A DNA stretch of 64,000 nt from Streptomyces eurocidicus. Lineage in GTDB: Bacteria; Actinomycetota; Actinomycetes; Streptomycetales; Streptomycetaceae. The stretch spans positions 930,001-994,000 of the forward strand of contig NZ_LGUI01000001.1 in the NCBI RefSeq assembly GCF_002891295.1, written 5' to 3'. The notes beneath the pieces are model-generated. The model did no database searches, was not told where the DNA came from, and saw nothing but the letters and a program-made list of their open reading frames with translations. A program made the translations under genes and the position numbers. This document shows positions 16,871 through 25,869 of the stretch, piece by piece. Position 1 is the first letter of the stretch. Every line of letters starts with the position of its first letter.

Positions 16871-17698
16871 TTACGTGGCGGAACCGTGACGCCGCCCCCG
16901 GCCCGTGGCGGGCGCCGCGGGCTCCGGTGTGCGCAGCCCGCGCAGGAGGGCCCGTTCGGCCGCCGTCCAGGTGCTGCTGGTGACGAGGTAGAGCCCTGCG
17001 GCCAGGGGGACCAGGGCGACCGTGACGAGCATCCCGAAGGACAGCAGCGGGGCCACCTTGGCGAACGCCGCCATGCCCGGAACGGGCGCCTCCCCGCTGT
17101 CGCCGCCCGCTACGGCACCGGACTTCGCGGCCGTCGCGCGGGCCGTCCGGTACGTCCAGGTGGCCACGGCCGCGACCAGGACGAACAGGCCCGCGTACAC
17201 CAGGCCCTGCGCGCCGAACGGGCCGCCGTCGCCCAGGGCGTCCGCCCAGCGGCCGCCGAGCCGGGCGCCCAGCAGCGTGCGGTCCAGCAGCTCCGCGCCG
17301 CCGGAGCCGGTGGAGAACAGGTGGAACATCGCGAACAGCACCGGCGCCTGCGCGAGCGTCGGGCCGATGCCCGCGAACGGGGACACGCCCGCCTTCGTGT
17401 GGAGCTCGCGCACGGCCCGCATCATCCGCTCGGGGTCGCGGGAGTGCTTGCGCCGGAGCTCGGCGACGCGCGGGGCGAGTTCGGCCCGCGCCCGCTCACC
17501 GCGTGCCGTGGAGCGGGCGAGCGGGTGCAGGGCGAGCCGGACGAGCAGGGTGAGCAGGACGACCGCGACGGCCGTCCCGGAGGCGCCGAAGAGCGGGGCG
17601 AGCTCCTCGCCCACCCACAGGAGCAGCGAACCGAGCGAGGAGAAAACCGAGGAGAAGAGCGCGGAGAAAGACGGAGAAGAAAGGATGAACGCGGACAT
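16871..17698 (-). CDS. YidC/Oxa1-family membrane insertase paralogue
   Basis: A 275-residue membrane protein. Start ATG 17698 has GGAGGG 8 bases upstream. It has the five-helix YidC core: VAVVLLTLLVRLALHPLA with the conserved groove Arg, a cytoplasmic coiled-coil hairpin (RARAELAPRVAELRRKHSRD), PTLAQAPVLFAMFHLF, and two C-terminal helices. It lacks a long periplasmic domain and a basic tail as extended as the oriC-linked YidC, so it is probably a second copy. It lies downstream of a DUF6412 gene on the same strand. Confidence 0.85.
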   Translation of the reverse strand: MSAFILSSPSFSALFSSVFSSLGSLLLWVGEELAPLFGASGTAVAVVLLTLLVRLALHPLARSTARGERARAELAPRVAELRRKHSRDPERMMRAVRELHTKAGVSPFAGIGPTLAQAPVLFAMFHLFSTGSGGAELLDRTLLGARLGGRWADALGDGGPFGAQGLVYAGLFVLVAAVATWTYRTARATAAKSGAVAGGDSGEAPVPGMAAFAKVAPLLSFGMLVTVALVPLAAGLYLVTSSTWTAAERALLRGLRTPEPAAPATGRGRRHGSAT

Positions 17699-17858
17699 GG
17701 AGAGCCCTCCGAGGGTCTCGTCGTGTCGGGAAAGTGAATTCATCGACATGACGAGCCGTACGGCTCAGCGCGTCATCGGCGGCGCCGACGCGGGGTCGGC
17801 CCGAGGCCGGTCCGAAGGCGATCCGGAGTCGGTCCGGAACCGGCCTGGAAACGGTCGG

Positions 17859-18197
17859 TCAGCAGCAGAGCGCGCCCGTACGGCCCGTACGGAGGAAGCC
17901 GCCCGGAGCGCGGGGCCTGCGGCGGCCCCGGCCGTCGGGATCGCGCTGGGCGAGGAACGCCGTGCGCAGCTCGCGGTCCCGGATCGCCGTGCGGATCCGG
18001 GTCGGGGTGAGGGGGCCGCCCGTGCGGGCGGCGGCGACGGCGGCGTAGAGCAGGAGCGCGGAGACGGCCGCGACCGCGACGGCGCTCGCGGTGAGTGCGA
18101 CGGCTACGGCGCCCATCAGGCCGCTCTGGCCGAGCAGGAGCTCCGCCAGCAGGAAGAGGAACACGCCGGCGTACGTACGGAACGCAGCGCTCACCAT
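17859..18197 (-). CDS. DUF6412 membrane protein
   Basis: A 112-residue protein with two predicted helices (FRTYAGVFLFLLAELLLG and VAVALTASAVAVAAVSALLL), then a basic cytoplasmic tail (TPTRIRTAIRDRELRTAFLA and Gly/Arg-rich end). It resembles the DUF6412 proteins found beside YidC paralogues in Streptomyces. ATG 18197 follows GGAAGGGAG. A partner role with the downstream insertase is an inference from conserved neighbourhood. Confidence 0.75.
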   Translation of the reverse strand: MVSAAFRTYAGVFLFLLAELLLGQSGLMGAVAVALTASAVAVAAVSALLLYAAVAAARTGGPLTPTRIRTAIRDRELRTAFLAQRDPDGRGRRRPRAPGGFLRTGRTGALCC

Positions 18198-18590
18198 GGC
18201 TCCCTTCCGGCATCGGGTGACGTCACATCACGTCACTCACTCGTGCCGATGTTAGACCGCCGTACTGGCGATCGACCAGGCAGGACCCCGTCCGTGATCG
18301 GTTCGCGACGAGTGCCCGCCCGGAGGCCGCCCGGCACCCCTCCCCCGCGTCCCGTCACTCGGCGAACCACCCGCAACACCCCGAACATTCGAGCGGAAAA
18401 TCGATCCGCAAGACCGGAAGAATCGTTCCGCTAAGAACGGAGGAACTCCTTACGGTCGAGTAATCCCTAAGCTCAACCGGAACGCCTCCCGTACACGTAC
18501 TACATGGTTCTACAAACCTTTCCACATAGGTTCACCGAAGGTTGACGATCTGCTACGTTGGGTAGGCTCAAAGACACCTCTGGGGGCACC
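18198..18590. promoter_or_regulatory. AT-richer intergenic control region
   Basis: This 393-base gap separates divergent genes. Near the left side, TGACGTCACATCACGTCACT contains a TGACGTCA palindrome and a second near copy, suited to a regulator of the DUF6412 gene. The right half (18400-18590) is notably AT-rich for this genome, with AACCTT...AAGGTT dyads around 18513-18541 and TTGACG at 18542-18547, a possible -35 for the membrane operon. No gene is seen. Confidence 0.35.
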
Positions 18591-19313
18591 ATGCGGAGAA
18601 AAGAATTCGCTTTAGGCGTGCTCAGCGTTCTCGAACCACCGGATCAAAAGAATTCCGACCCGGAAGGCTCCCGAATAACGCGAGCACGCAGCTTCGACGA
18701 AGGGGCCGCGGCGCTGATAGCGGCGCTGCAGGACGAACGGGGGAAGCAGACCACCGAAGCCGTGAGGACGCGGCACGGCGGTGACAGCGAAAGAAACCCG
18801 GACCTCACCAGGCTGCGCCTGGTGGCAGTGACCGGCAGCTTTCTTTCAGCGGTTTCGACACTGGGCTTCTGCTCGCTGGCCTTCGCGAGCGACGCCAAGT
18901 GGCCGCTGATCGGAGTGTGCACGGTCTCGGCCGCCGCCACCGCGGCCATCCTCATCTTCTACACCGCGCTGCGGCGGTCCGTCGCCCGGAGGGCGCTCCT
19001 GCTCCAGACGGCCCCGCCGATGAACGCCACGCTGCAGAGCATGGCGGCCGAGCACGTGTCGAACATGGAGGCCGCCCGCCTCCTGCGGTGCAGTGAGGAC
19101 AACCCACAGCTCGCCGACGCCATCCTCGTGGAGATCATCCGCGAGTACACGGACGCCGAGCGGTCCCGCACCTCTCCCCCCGCCGAAGTGCCGTCGGAAA
19201 GACGGCGCGCCTTCTCCAGCCTGGTGGGCAACGCCGTAAAGCCCGCGCACCAGAATCACCTGATAACCCGCACCCTCCGCAGGATCGCCTCGGACGTGAG
19301 CGGAACAAGCTGA
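18591..19313 (+). CDS. Membrane protein with TRADD-N-like 2TM core, TTA codon
   Basis: A 240-residue protein. ATG 18591 follows GGGGG. Codon 8 is TTA (18612-18614), the rare bldA-dependent codon. Residues 1-75 are charged and soluble. Two helices follow (RLVAVTGSFLSAVSTLGFCS and WPLIGVCTVSAAATAAILIF), then a cytoplasmic helical region and a charged tail. The 2TM arrangement with flanking helices resembles TRADD-N/SLATT-like membrane domains, but I cannot confirm the family. The downstream gene starts inside its stop codon. Confidence 0.7.
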   Translation: MRRKEFALGVLSVLEPPDQKNSDPEGSRITRARSFDEGAAALIAALQDERGKQTTEAVRTRHGGDSERNPDLTRLRLVAVTGSFLSAVSTLGFCSLAFASDAKWPLIGVCTVSAAATAAILIFYTALRRSVARRALLLQTAPPMNATLQSMAAEHVSNMEAARLLRCSEDNPQLADAILVEIIREYTDAERSRTSPPAEVPSERRRAFSSLVGNAVKPAHQNHLITRTLRRIASDVSGTS

Positions 19314-19720
19314 TGGCACGCAACGGGGGAGCCGTCAGCGTAAAGGTCGATACAGCTCAGATCATCGAGCTGTCGAAGAACCTGGAAATCGTCGACCAGC
19401 GAACTCTGAGGAGGGCGATCCGCGCCATCACTCTCGACGCCCGGCTGCATTATCGGGGCGTCGTGCTGGGGAATATCGTCATGGCGCTGAGCTATGTCAT
19501 CTCCGGCGGCATGGTCCTGGCCTATCTCTGGGTCGGGTACCAGATGGTCCTGAGGGACCAGGCGGGGTGGTGCGTGGTGCTGTGCGGACTGCCGGTGACG
19601 TCCGTGGCCTCGATCTTCACGCTCAAGAAGCTGCCGGCGACCCATGCCCTGGGGGCGCTGGGCCGCCGCATCATCGGGCTGCTGGGGCAGGGGCAGGGCC
19701 CCGGCCAGGGCGCGCCCTGA
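19313..19720 (+). CDS. Small 2TM membrane protein, coupled to upstream gene
   Basis: A 135-residue protein whose ATG 19313 overlaps the upstream TGA (TGATG), implying translational coupling and a common stoichiometry. An N-terminal amphipathic region (IIELSKNLEIVDQRTLRRAI) precedes two helices (VLGNIVMALSYVISGGMVLA and AGWCVVLCGLPVTSVASIFT). It ends in a Gly/Gln tail. The helix spacing resembles DUF2335-type proteins; identity is unproven. Confidence 0.65.
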   Translation: MARNGGAVSVKVDTAQIIELSKNLEIVDQRTLRRAIRAITLDARLHYRGVVLGNIVMALSYVISGGMVLAYLWVGYQMVLRDQAGWCVVLCGLPVTSVASIFTLKKLPATHALGALGRRIIGLLGQGQGPGQGAP

Positions 19721-19821
19721 CCATGGTGACGGTCCGATCCGCCCGTCCGACCATCACGGCGTCGGGGCCCGCCGGAACGTAGAACCCGTCACGGCATCAG
19801 GGCGGTCGTGACACCGGCCCC

Positions 19822-21363
19822 TCAGACCGTCACCCGACCCGGGACCGATTCCTCCGGTCCCGGGTCACTCGCGAGCACCTCCTCATCGGGCCGCGGGTCG
19901 GCCGGCGCCGGGCCGAGCCAGGAGACGGCGAGCGCCACCGCGACGTTCGCGACCAGCGCCAGGGCACCCGCGTTGACGCCCCACAGGGGGTCGTTCTCGG
20001 TGAAGACCAGCGCGCACACCAGCGTCCCGCCCACGACGAGGCCGCTCAGCGCGCCCCACAGGCTCAGCTTCCGCCACAGCAGACCCAGCAGGATCATGGG
20101 GACGAGCTGAGCCATGCCCTCGTAGGAGATAAGGGAGAGACGTACGAGGGTGTTGGGCGTGGCATAGGTGAGGATCAGGGCCAGGACGCCCGCGACCACC
20201 ACGACGACCTGCGCGGCGAGCCGCTGCCGGTCCGGGCGGCCGGCCAGCCGAGGGATCGTACCGAGCACGCTCTTGCCCCACATCGTGCCGATGACCAGCA
20301 TGAACACCGCCATCGGGACGATCGACGACAGCGCCGCGGCGACCCCGATCACGCCGACCGTCCAGGCCGGGAGCGAGTCCACCACCAGCTTGAACAGCGC
20401 GAGGTTGGAGGCCGAGCCGGTGAGCCCCGGCACCACGAAGATCGCCGCCATGCCGAGCAGCATGGGCACGAACAACAGGACGTTGTAGAAGGGCAGCAGC
20501 ACCGCGTTGCGGCGCAGGGCGTCGGCGTTGCGGGCGCCGAGGTAACCGGCGACGGTCGTCGGAAAGATGACGACGGTCAGGGAGTTGAGGAAGCTCGTCG
20601 TCACGAACCAGGTGCCGCCGAGGCCGCTGCCGCCGTGCCCGGTAAAGGTCAGCCAGTCCGGCTTCTCCGCCACGACGCGGTCCAGGAAGGGGCCGTAGCC
20701 GTCGAAGTAGTGCAGCGGCACGTACACGGCGAGGAAACCGAGGGTGCCGATGACCAGGATGTCCTTGAGTACGGACACCCAGGCGCTGCCGCGCAGGCCG
20801 CTCACCACGACGAAGCCCGTCGTCACGGCGAAGGCGATGAAGTACGCCCAGTTCAGGCTGATGGCGCCGTAGGAGATCGTGGAGACGACCACGCCCATGC
20901 CGGTGATCTGGAGCTGGATGTACGGCAGCAGGCAGACCGTCGCGAGGACCGCGACCAGTGTGCCCAGCCAGGGGCGGTTGTAGCGGTGGGCCACCATGTC
21001 GGTGATGGTGACAAGCCCGTGCCGCCGCGCGTACGACCAGAGGGTGGGGCCGACGACGTAACCGAGCGCGTAGCCGCAGGACATGTACGCGATGACGTAG
21101 AGGACCGGCGCGCCATGGTTGTAGCCCCAGCCGGCCGCGCCGAGGTAGCTGAAGCTGGTGTAGCCCTCACCCGCCATCAGCACCCAGATGAAGACCGTGC
21201 CCATGCTGCGGCCGCCCACGGACCACTCGGCGAGCCCGCCGCCGGAGCCCCGGCCCCGGACGGCCAGCAGGCCGAGGGCGACGGTGAGGAGCATAAAGAC
21301 CGCGAAGACGGTGGTGGCGACGGTGGTGTCGGTCGCGCTCGCGCTCATGACCACGGTGTTCAT
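19822..21363 (-). CDS. Sodium:solute symporter (MctP-like permease)
   Basis: A 513-residue SSS-family transporter with about 13 helices. Diagnostic segments are MAGEGYTSFSYLGAAGWGYN, GYVVGPTLWSYARRHGLVTI, VVSGLRGSAWVSVLKD and the late TLVRLSLISYEGMAQLVP. ATG 21363 overlaps the stop of the upstream DUF3311 gene (ATGA), so the longer open frame upstream was rejected. The DUF3311-plus-symporter pair is typical of monocarboxylate (lactate, pyruvate) uptake permeases of the MctP type in actinobacteria. Confidence 0.85.
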   Translation of the reverse strand: MNTVVMSASATDTTVATTVFAVFMLLTVALGLLAVRGRGSGGGLAEWSVGGRSMGTVFIWVLMAGEGYTSFSYLGAAGWGYNHGAPVLYVIAYMSCGYALGYVVGPTLWSYARRHGLVTITDMVAHRYNRPWLGTLVAVLATVCLLPYIQLQITGMGVVVSTISYGAISLNWAYFIAFAVTTGFVVVSGLRGSAWVSVLKDILVIGTLGFLAVYVPLHYFDGYGPFLDRVVAEKPDWLTFTGHGGSGLGGTWFVTTSFLNSLTVVIFPTTVAGYLGARNADALRRNAVLLPFYNVLLFVPMLLGMAAIFVVPGLTGSASNLALFKLVVDSLPAWTVGVIGVAAALSSIVPMAVFMLVIGTMWGKSVLGTIPRLAGRPDRQRLAAQVVVVVAGVLALILTYATPNTLVRLSLISYEGMAQLVPMILLGLLWRKLSLWGALSGLVVGGTLVCALVFTENDPLWGVNAGALALVANVAVALAVSWLGPAPADPRPDEEVLASDPGPEESVPGRVTV

Positions 21364-21557
21364 ACGCGGCCTCGTCGCTTGTCGCCGCGCCAGGCGAGGA
21401 AGACGGCGGCGGGGGTGAGGAGGGTGGCGAGGAGGAGCCAGAAGAAGAGGAAGGGGAGGCCGAGGACGGTGGGGTGAATGCGGTTGGTCAGAGGGAGGGT
21501 GGCGAGGTAGAGGATGTAGGGGGCCAGTAGCCATAGCAAGGTGGGACGTTTCAGCAC
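21360..21557 (-). CDS. DUF3311 small membrane subunit
   Basis: A 65-residue protein with two helices (LLWLLAPYILYLATLPLTN and LGLPFLFFWLLLATLLTPAA) and a basic tail ending KRRGRV. This is the small partner commonly encoded directly before MctP-like symporters, and the two reading frames overlap by four bases. It probably assists folding or function of the permease. Confidence 0.82.
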   Translation of the reverse strand: MLKRPTLLWLLAPYILYLATLPLTNRIHPTVLGLPFLFFWLLLATLLTPAAVFLAWRGDKRRGRV

Positions 21558-21566
21558 GGGTTGACA

Positions 21567-21840
21567 GTAGGCGGTGGGGGAGGGGATTTGCCCCAGGCCC
21601 GCCCCTTCCCGGAACCGGGGCTGGCGCCCCGGGCCCCCGTTCCGCGCTGACGCGCGGTGGCCTCAAACGCCGGCCGGGCTGAATTTTCGCCCCTGTCCGA
21701 GGCTGGCTTTCCGCCCGGTTCCGGGCAACAAATCAGCCCGTCCGGCGTTTGAGGACCGGGGTCCGGGGCGGAGCCCCGGTTCGGGAAGGGGCGGAGTGGG
21801 GAAAAGGGCCACCGCAGGCGCATCCGGTGCGCGGACCCGG
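21567..21840. repeat. Streptomyces intergenic inverted-repeat element, copy 1
   Basis: Two nested inverted repeats are present. CCGCCCCTTCCCGGAACCGGGGC on the left mirrors the AGCCCCGGTTCGGGAAGGGGCGG at 21770-21800. CCTCAAACGCCGGCCGGGCTGA mirrors TCAGCCCGTCCGGCGTTTGA. The shared core CAGCCCGTCCGGCGTTTGAG recurs at 24.9, 25.9 and 63.8 kb. The element lies downstream of the DUF445 gene and upstream of DUF3311. Confidence 0.75.
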
Positions 21841-21850
21841 CAAGGCCGGA

Positions 21851-23185
21851 TCAGGCCCCCAGCAGCCTCGACGCCGTATAGATGCACAACCCCGCCAGCG
21901 CCCCCACCACCGTGCCGTTGATCCTGATGAACTGGAGGTCCCTGCCGATGTGGGCCTCGATCTTGCGGGACGTGTGGTCCGCGTCCCAGCTCGCCACCGT
22001 GTCCGTGATCAGGGCCGTGATCTCGTCGCGGTAGGTCGTCACCACGTACACCGCCGCGTCCTCCAGCCAGCGGTCGACCTTCGCGCGGAGCTTCTCGTCG
22101 GCCTTCATGCGTTCGCCGAGGGACAGCAGGCCCGCCCGGACGCGGAGGCGGAGTTCGCTGCGCTCGTCCTCGGCGGCGGCGACGATCATGGCGCGGACCG
22201 AGGACCAGGCGGAGGCGATCAGGTCCTGGACCTCGCCCCGGCCCAGCACCTCGGACTTCAGGCGCTCGACGCGCGCCCGGGTGTCCGTGTCGGACTGGAG
22301 GTCGGCCGCGAAGTCGGAGAGGAAGCGGTCGACGGCGCCGCGCGCCGGGTGGTCCGGCATGTCCCGCATCTCCGTGACGAAGCGGAGCAGTTCCTTATAG
22401 ACGCGCTCGCCGACCTTGCGGTCCACGAAGCGGGGCGTCCAGCCGGGAGCGCCGCCCGTGACCGCGCCCATCACCGAGTCGCCGTGCGTCACCAGCCAGT
22501 CGTGGGCGCGTACGCACACCAGGTCCACGACGCGGCGGTGACCGCCGTCCGCGACGATCTTCTCCAGCATCGTGCCGATGCCGGGGGCGATCTCCTGGGC
22601 GTCGGCGCGCCGGGTGATGGCCTCGCCGACGACCGCCTGGACGTCGGAGTCCCGCAGCACGGTGAGGGCGCCGCGCAGGGCCGTGGCCAGCTCGGCCGTC
22701 ACCCGGTCCGCGTGCGCCGGGTCGGCCAGCCAGGCGCCCAGCCGGGAGGAGATGCCGACGGCGCGCAGCCGGACCCGGACCACGTCGCCGGAGAGGAAGT
22801 TCTCGCCGACGAACTCGCCGAGGCTCTGCCCCAGCTGGTCCTTCTTCGTCGGGATGATCGCCGTGTGCGGGATGGGCAGGCCCATGGGGCGCCGGAAGAG
22901 CGCGGTGACCGCGAACCAGTCGGCCAGCGCGCCGACCATGCCCGCCTCCGCGGCCGCGGCCACATAGCCGGACCAGGCGCCCGCGCCCGAGGACTGCCCC
23001 CATTTGGCAAGGGCGTAGACGAGCGCGACAAGGAGCAGAAGGCCCGTGGCGAGGGTCTTCATCCGGCGCACTCCGCGGCGTTTCTCCTCATCTGCGGCGC
23101 TATAGGTGAGACCGCCCGCCGCAGTGGGCATCACCCTTTCGGCGGCTTCCGCATCGTCACCAAGGGACCGTTCCATCCGCACCAC
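21851..23185 (-). CDS. DUF445 membrane protein
   Basis: A 444-residue DUF445 protein. The N-terminal helix (TLATGLLLLVALVYALAKWG) is followed by the family signature AAAEAGMVGALADWFAVTAL and PHTAIIPTKKDQLGQSLGEF. A long helical cytoplasmic or periplasmic region follows, and a C-terminal helix (GTVVGALAGLCIYTASRLLG) brings the ends to the membrane. GTG 23185 and ATG 23176 are both possible starts. Function is unknown in the family; it is constitutively envelope-associated. Confidence 0.82.
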   Translation of the reverse strand: MVRMERSLGDDAEAAERVMPTAAGGLTYSAADEEKRRGVRRMKTLATGLLLLVALVYALAKWGQSSGAGAWSGYVAAAAEAGMVGALADWFAVTALFRRPMGLPIPHTAIIPTKKDQLGQSLGEFVGENFLSGDVVRVRLRAVGISSRLGAWLADPAHADRVTAELATALRGALTVLRDSDVQAVVGEAITRRADAQEIAPGIGTMLEKIVADGGHRRVVDLVCVRAHDWLVTHGDSVMGAVTGGAPGWTPRFVDRKVGERVYKELLRFVTEMRDMPDHPARGAVDRFLSDFAADLQSDTDTRARVERLKSEVLGRGEVQDLIASAWSSVRAMIVAAAEDERSELRLRVRAGLLSLGERMKADEKLRAKVDRWLEDAAVYVVTTYRDEITALITDTVASWDADHTSRKIEAHIGRDLQFIRINGTVVGALAGLCIYTASRLLGA

Positions 23186-23438
23186 CCGTTCCAGCCGTCC
23201 TCACGTGCATTGTCCCTACTCGACGTACTCCGGGAACGCACCGGTAGTTCCCGGCGTCTGACAAGTCGCATGTGACACGTTGCGTGATCCCATCGGCCGA
23301 CAGGCGCGCCCCGAAGCCATCGTGGGATCATGGAACGGCGATCGGACCGCGAGGGCGCTGTTGCTGATCAGTCGCTGTTCTCGTCCCCGGTTCCGCACCC
23401 GGAGCTCACCGCTCCGCCATTCCCAGGAGACTCCCGCC

Positions 23439-24764
23439 ATGAACAGGCCACCCCTGCCCCGCGGCGCGGCGTACGCCGTCCTCGCCGCGCTGGCGGCCGT
23501 GGTGATACTCGTCTCGACCGCGATATTCGTCGGGGTCGGCGGCCAGGACGGTCAGGCCACGACGAGCACGCGCGAAAACCATGGCACGGCCGAGCCGGCC
23601 GCGTCCGGCGAGTGGATCGGCTCCTGGGCCACCTCCCCCTCGGCGGCGGAGCCGAACACCCCGAGGGGCTTCGCCGGGCAGTCCATCCGCAATGTGGTGC
23701 ACACCAGCATCGGCGGCACCGGCGCTCGCATACAGCTCTCCAACCTCTACGGTGCGCAGCCACTGGCCGTCACCCACGCCTCGCTGGCCCTCTCGGCGGG
23801 CCCCGGCTCCCCCGCGGCGGCACCCGGCAGCATGCGCCGGCTGACCTTCGGCGGACAGCCCACGGTGACCATCCCGGCCGGTCGCTCCCTGCTCAGCGAC
23901 CCCGTCCGGCTCGCCGTGCCGGCCGCGGCCGACCTGCTGGTCACCACGTACTCGCCCACCCCGTCCGGCCCGGTGACGTACCACCCGCACGCCCGTCAGA
24001 CCTCCTTCCTGGCGCGCGGCGACCGGACGGAGGATGTCCAGGGCCTCGCGTTCACCGCGAAGACCCCTTACTGGCGGTACCTCAGCGCCGTCGACGTCTG
24101 GACCCAGGAGTCGCACGGCGCGGTCGTCGCCATCGGCGACTCGATCACGGACGGCGTGACCTCCACGCCCGGCGCCAACCGGCGCTGGACGGACTTCCTG
24201 GCCGCCCGGCTGCGCACCGAGGCAGGGGCGCCCCGCTACGGCGTCCTCAACGAGGGCATCAGCGGCAACCGGATCCTGCTCGGCAACTCCGGGCCCGCGC
24301 CGGTGAACAACATGAGCGGCCTCGACCGCTTCGACCGCGACGTCCTCTCCCGGACCGGCGCACGCGTCGTCGTCATGGAGCTCGGTGTCAACGACATACT
24401 CCGCCGCCCGGTGCAGACCGACCCGCAGCAGATCGTGAGCGGCCTCCGGCAGCTCGTGGCGCGGGCGCACGCGCGCGGTATGCGGGTGGTCGGCTCGACG
24501 CTGATGCCCTTCGAGGGGCACAAAGGCTCCACGGCCGGCCAGGACGTCACCCGGCAGCGCGTCAACGCGCTGATCCGGGCGGGCGGCGTCTTCGACGACG
24601 TCGTCGACTTCGACCAGGCGCTGCGGGACCCGGAGAACCCGGAGCGGCTGCTTCCGGCGTATGACTCCGGGGACCATCTGCACCCGAGCGACGCGGGGTA
24701 CGCGGCGATGGCGCGGGCGCTGAACCTGGAGACGCTCAAGGGGCAGGCGGCGGCGGCGCTCTAA
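23439..24764 (+). CDS. Secreted/anchored SGNH (GDSL) hydrolase
   Basis: A 441-residue protein. ATG 23439 has AGGAGA 8 bases upstream and begins with a basic head and a hydrophobic signal/anchor (VLAALAAVVILVSTAIFVGV). After a 100-residue beta-rich lead domain, the SGNH blocks appear: IGDSITDG (Ser), EGISGNR (Gly), LGVNDI (Asn) and DHLHPSD (Asp-His). It should hydrolyse esters of lipids, acetylated sugars or polysaccharides outside the cell. The lead domain resembles that of Streptomyces SGNH hydrolases of 420-450 residues. Confidence 0.87.
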   Translation: MNRPPLPRGAAYAVLAALAAVVILVSTAIFVGVGGQDGQATTSTRENHGTAEPAASGEWIGSWATSPSAAEPNTPRGFAGQSIRNVVHTSIGGTGARIQLSNLYGAQPLAVTHASLALSAGPGSPAAAPGSMRRLTFGGQPTVTIPAGRSLLSDPVRLAVPAAADLLVTTYSPTPSGPVTYHPHARQTSFLARGDRTEDVQGLAFTAKTPYWRYLSAVDVWTQESHGAVVAIGDSITDGVTSTPGANRRWTDFLAARLRTEAGAPRYGVLNEGISGNRILLGNSGPAPVNNMSGLDRFDRDVLSRTGARVVVMELGVNDILRRPVQTDPQQIVSGLRQLVARAHARGMRVVGSTLMPFEGHKGSTAGQDVTRQRVNALIRAGGVFDDVVDFDQALRDPENPERLLPAYDSGDHLHPSDAGYAAMARALNLETLKGQAAAAL

Positions 24765-24892
24765 GCAGGCTCGGCGAAGTCCGGTGCGGTTCGGCAGCGC
24801 CCCGAAAGGGCTCGGGGAACCGCGCGGCCGGCCACGACGCGGATGACTCGCCGGAGTTCCAGCGGAGCGCTCAGCGGGGCGGACGCCTGCGG

Positions 24893-25080
24893 CGGGCTTT
24901 CCCCCACCCCGCCCCTTCCCGTAACCGGGGCTCCGCCCCGGACCCGGTGTCCTCAAGCGCCGGACGGGCTGATTTTCAGCCCGTCTGGGGGCACCTCCCA
25001 GCGGTAGCTGGGGGAGCTTGAGGATATTCGGGAAGGGGCGGGGCGGGGACAAAGCCCCGCGCAGCGGCACCCCCACGACC
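24893..25080. repeat. Intergenic inverted-repeat element, copy 2
   Basis: Carries the same parts as copy 1: CCGCCCCTTCCCGTAACCGGGG and its mirror TTCGGGAAGGGGCGGGG, plus a perfect dyad GGACGGGCTGA-TTT-TCAGCCCGTC. A 36-base insertion with CTCCCAGC/GCTGGGGGAG splits the right arm. It lies between convergent genes (SGNH hydrolase and DUF1707), so it may serve as a bidirectional terminator. The rest of 24765-25095 shows no gene. Confidence 0.7.
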
Positions 25081-25095
25081 CCGTCCCCGGCCCCA

Positions 25096-25821
25096 CTACT
25101 CCAGCGACTTGCGGCCGTCCTCGCTCCCCAGCCTGCGCTCCCCGCGGCGCTCCTCACGGCTCAGCCGACGCTCCTCGCGACGGTCCTCGCGCTCGGCCTG
25201 CTGGAGTCGCTTGCGCTCCTCCTTCTCCGCCTTCGTCGGCTTCCGCTCGACCGAGACACCGCCCCAGACCGCCAGGCCGGTGACCCGCACCCGCGGGGAG
25301 CCCGGGGTGCCCGGACCGGTCGCCTGGTCGCCGAAACCGCCCATGATGCCGACGCCGCTGACCTGCACGTCCAGGTCCTTCGGCACCACGACGCTCATGC
25401 CGCCCATGAGGGCGAAGCACCGGATGACGACCTCGCCGTCCTCGAAACGGGCCTCGCGCAGATCGATCTCGCCGCCGCCCCACATGGCGAAGGCGGTGAA
25501 CTTGCGCGGCACCGTCCAGCCGCCCTTGCGGTGGAAGCCGCCCCAGACGCCGATGGCGCCCTTGGAGGTGCCGGTGCCGCCGATGCGGTCGCGCCAGGTG
25601 CCGGTTCCGGTGACCGGGGCCGGGGCGGATACGGATCCGGGGGCGGGGAGGTCCTTCACGAGCGGCTCCAGCTCGCCGCGCGTACGGGCCTTGTACGCCG
25701 CGTCGAGACGCTGCTCGAACTCCTCCATGTCGAGCCGCCCCTCGGCGACGGCCTCGCGCAGGACTTCGGAGATGCGCTCTCGTTCGGCGTCGGAGGCCCG
25801 CATGTCAGGTAGTTCGCTCAT
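25096..25821 (-). CDS. DUF1707 and LiaF-like protein
   Basis: A 241-residue protein. Residues 3-60 form a DUF1707 domain (MRASDAERERISEVLREAVA, then EFEQRLDAAY). The middle (about 85-185) is a glycine-rich beta repeat (GAIGVWGGFHRKG, AMWGGGEIDL, LMGGMSVVVP, VGIMGGFGDQA) like the LiaF/cell-wall-active antibiotic response C-terminal domain. The last 45 residues are a highly charged Arg/Glu helix. LiaF-like domains take part in envelope stress sensing. It follows a two-component system on the same strand, beyond a repeat. Confidence 0.82.
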   Translation of the reverse strand: MSELPDMRASDAERERISEVLREAVAEGRLDMEEFEQRLDAAYKARTRGELEPLVKDLPAPGSVSAPAPVTGTGTWRDRIGGTGTSKGAIGVWGGFHRKGGWTVPRKFTAFAMWGGGEIDLREARFEDGEVVIRCFALMGGMSVVVPKDLDVQVSGVGIMGGFGDQATGPGTPGSPRVRVTGLAVWGGVSVERKPTKAEKEERKRLQQAEREDRREERRLSREERRGERRLGSEDGRKSLE

Positions 25822-25869
25822 CATGCGGAACAGAGTAGGTCTTGGGGGTGGGTACCGGCCCCTCGGGCG

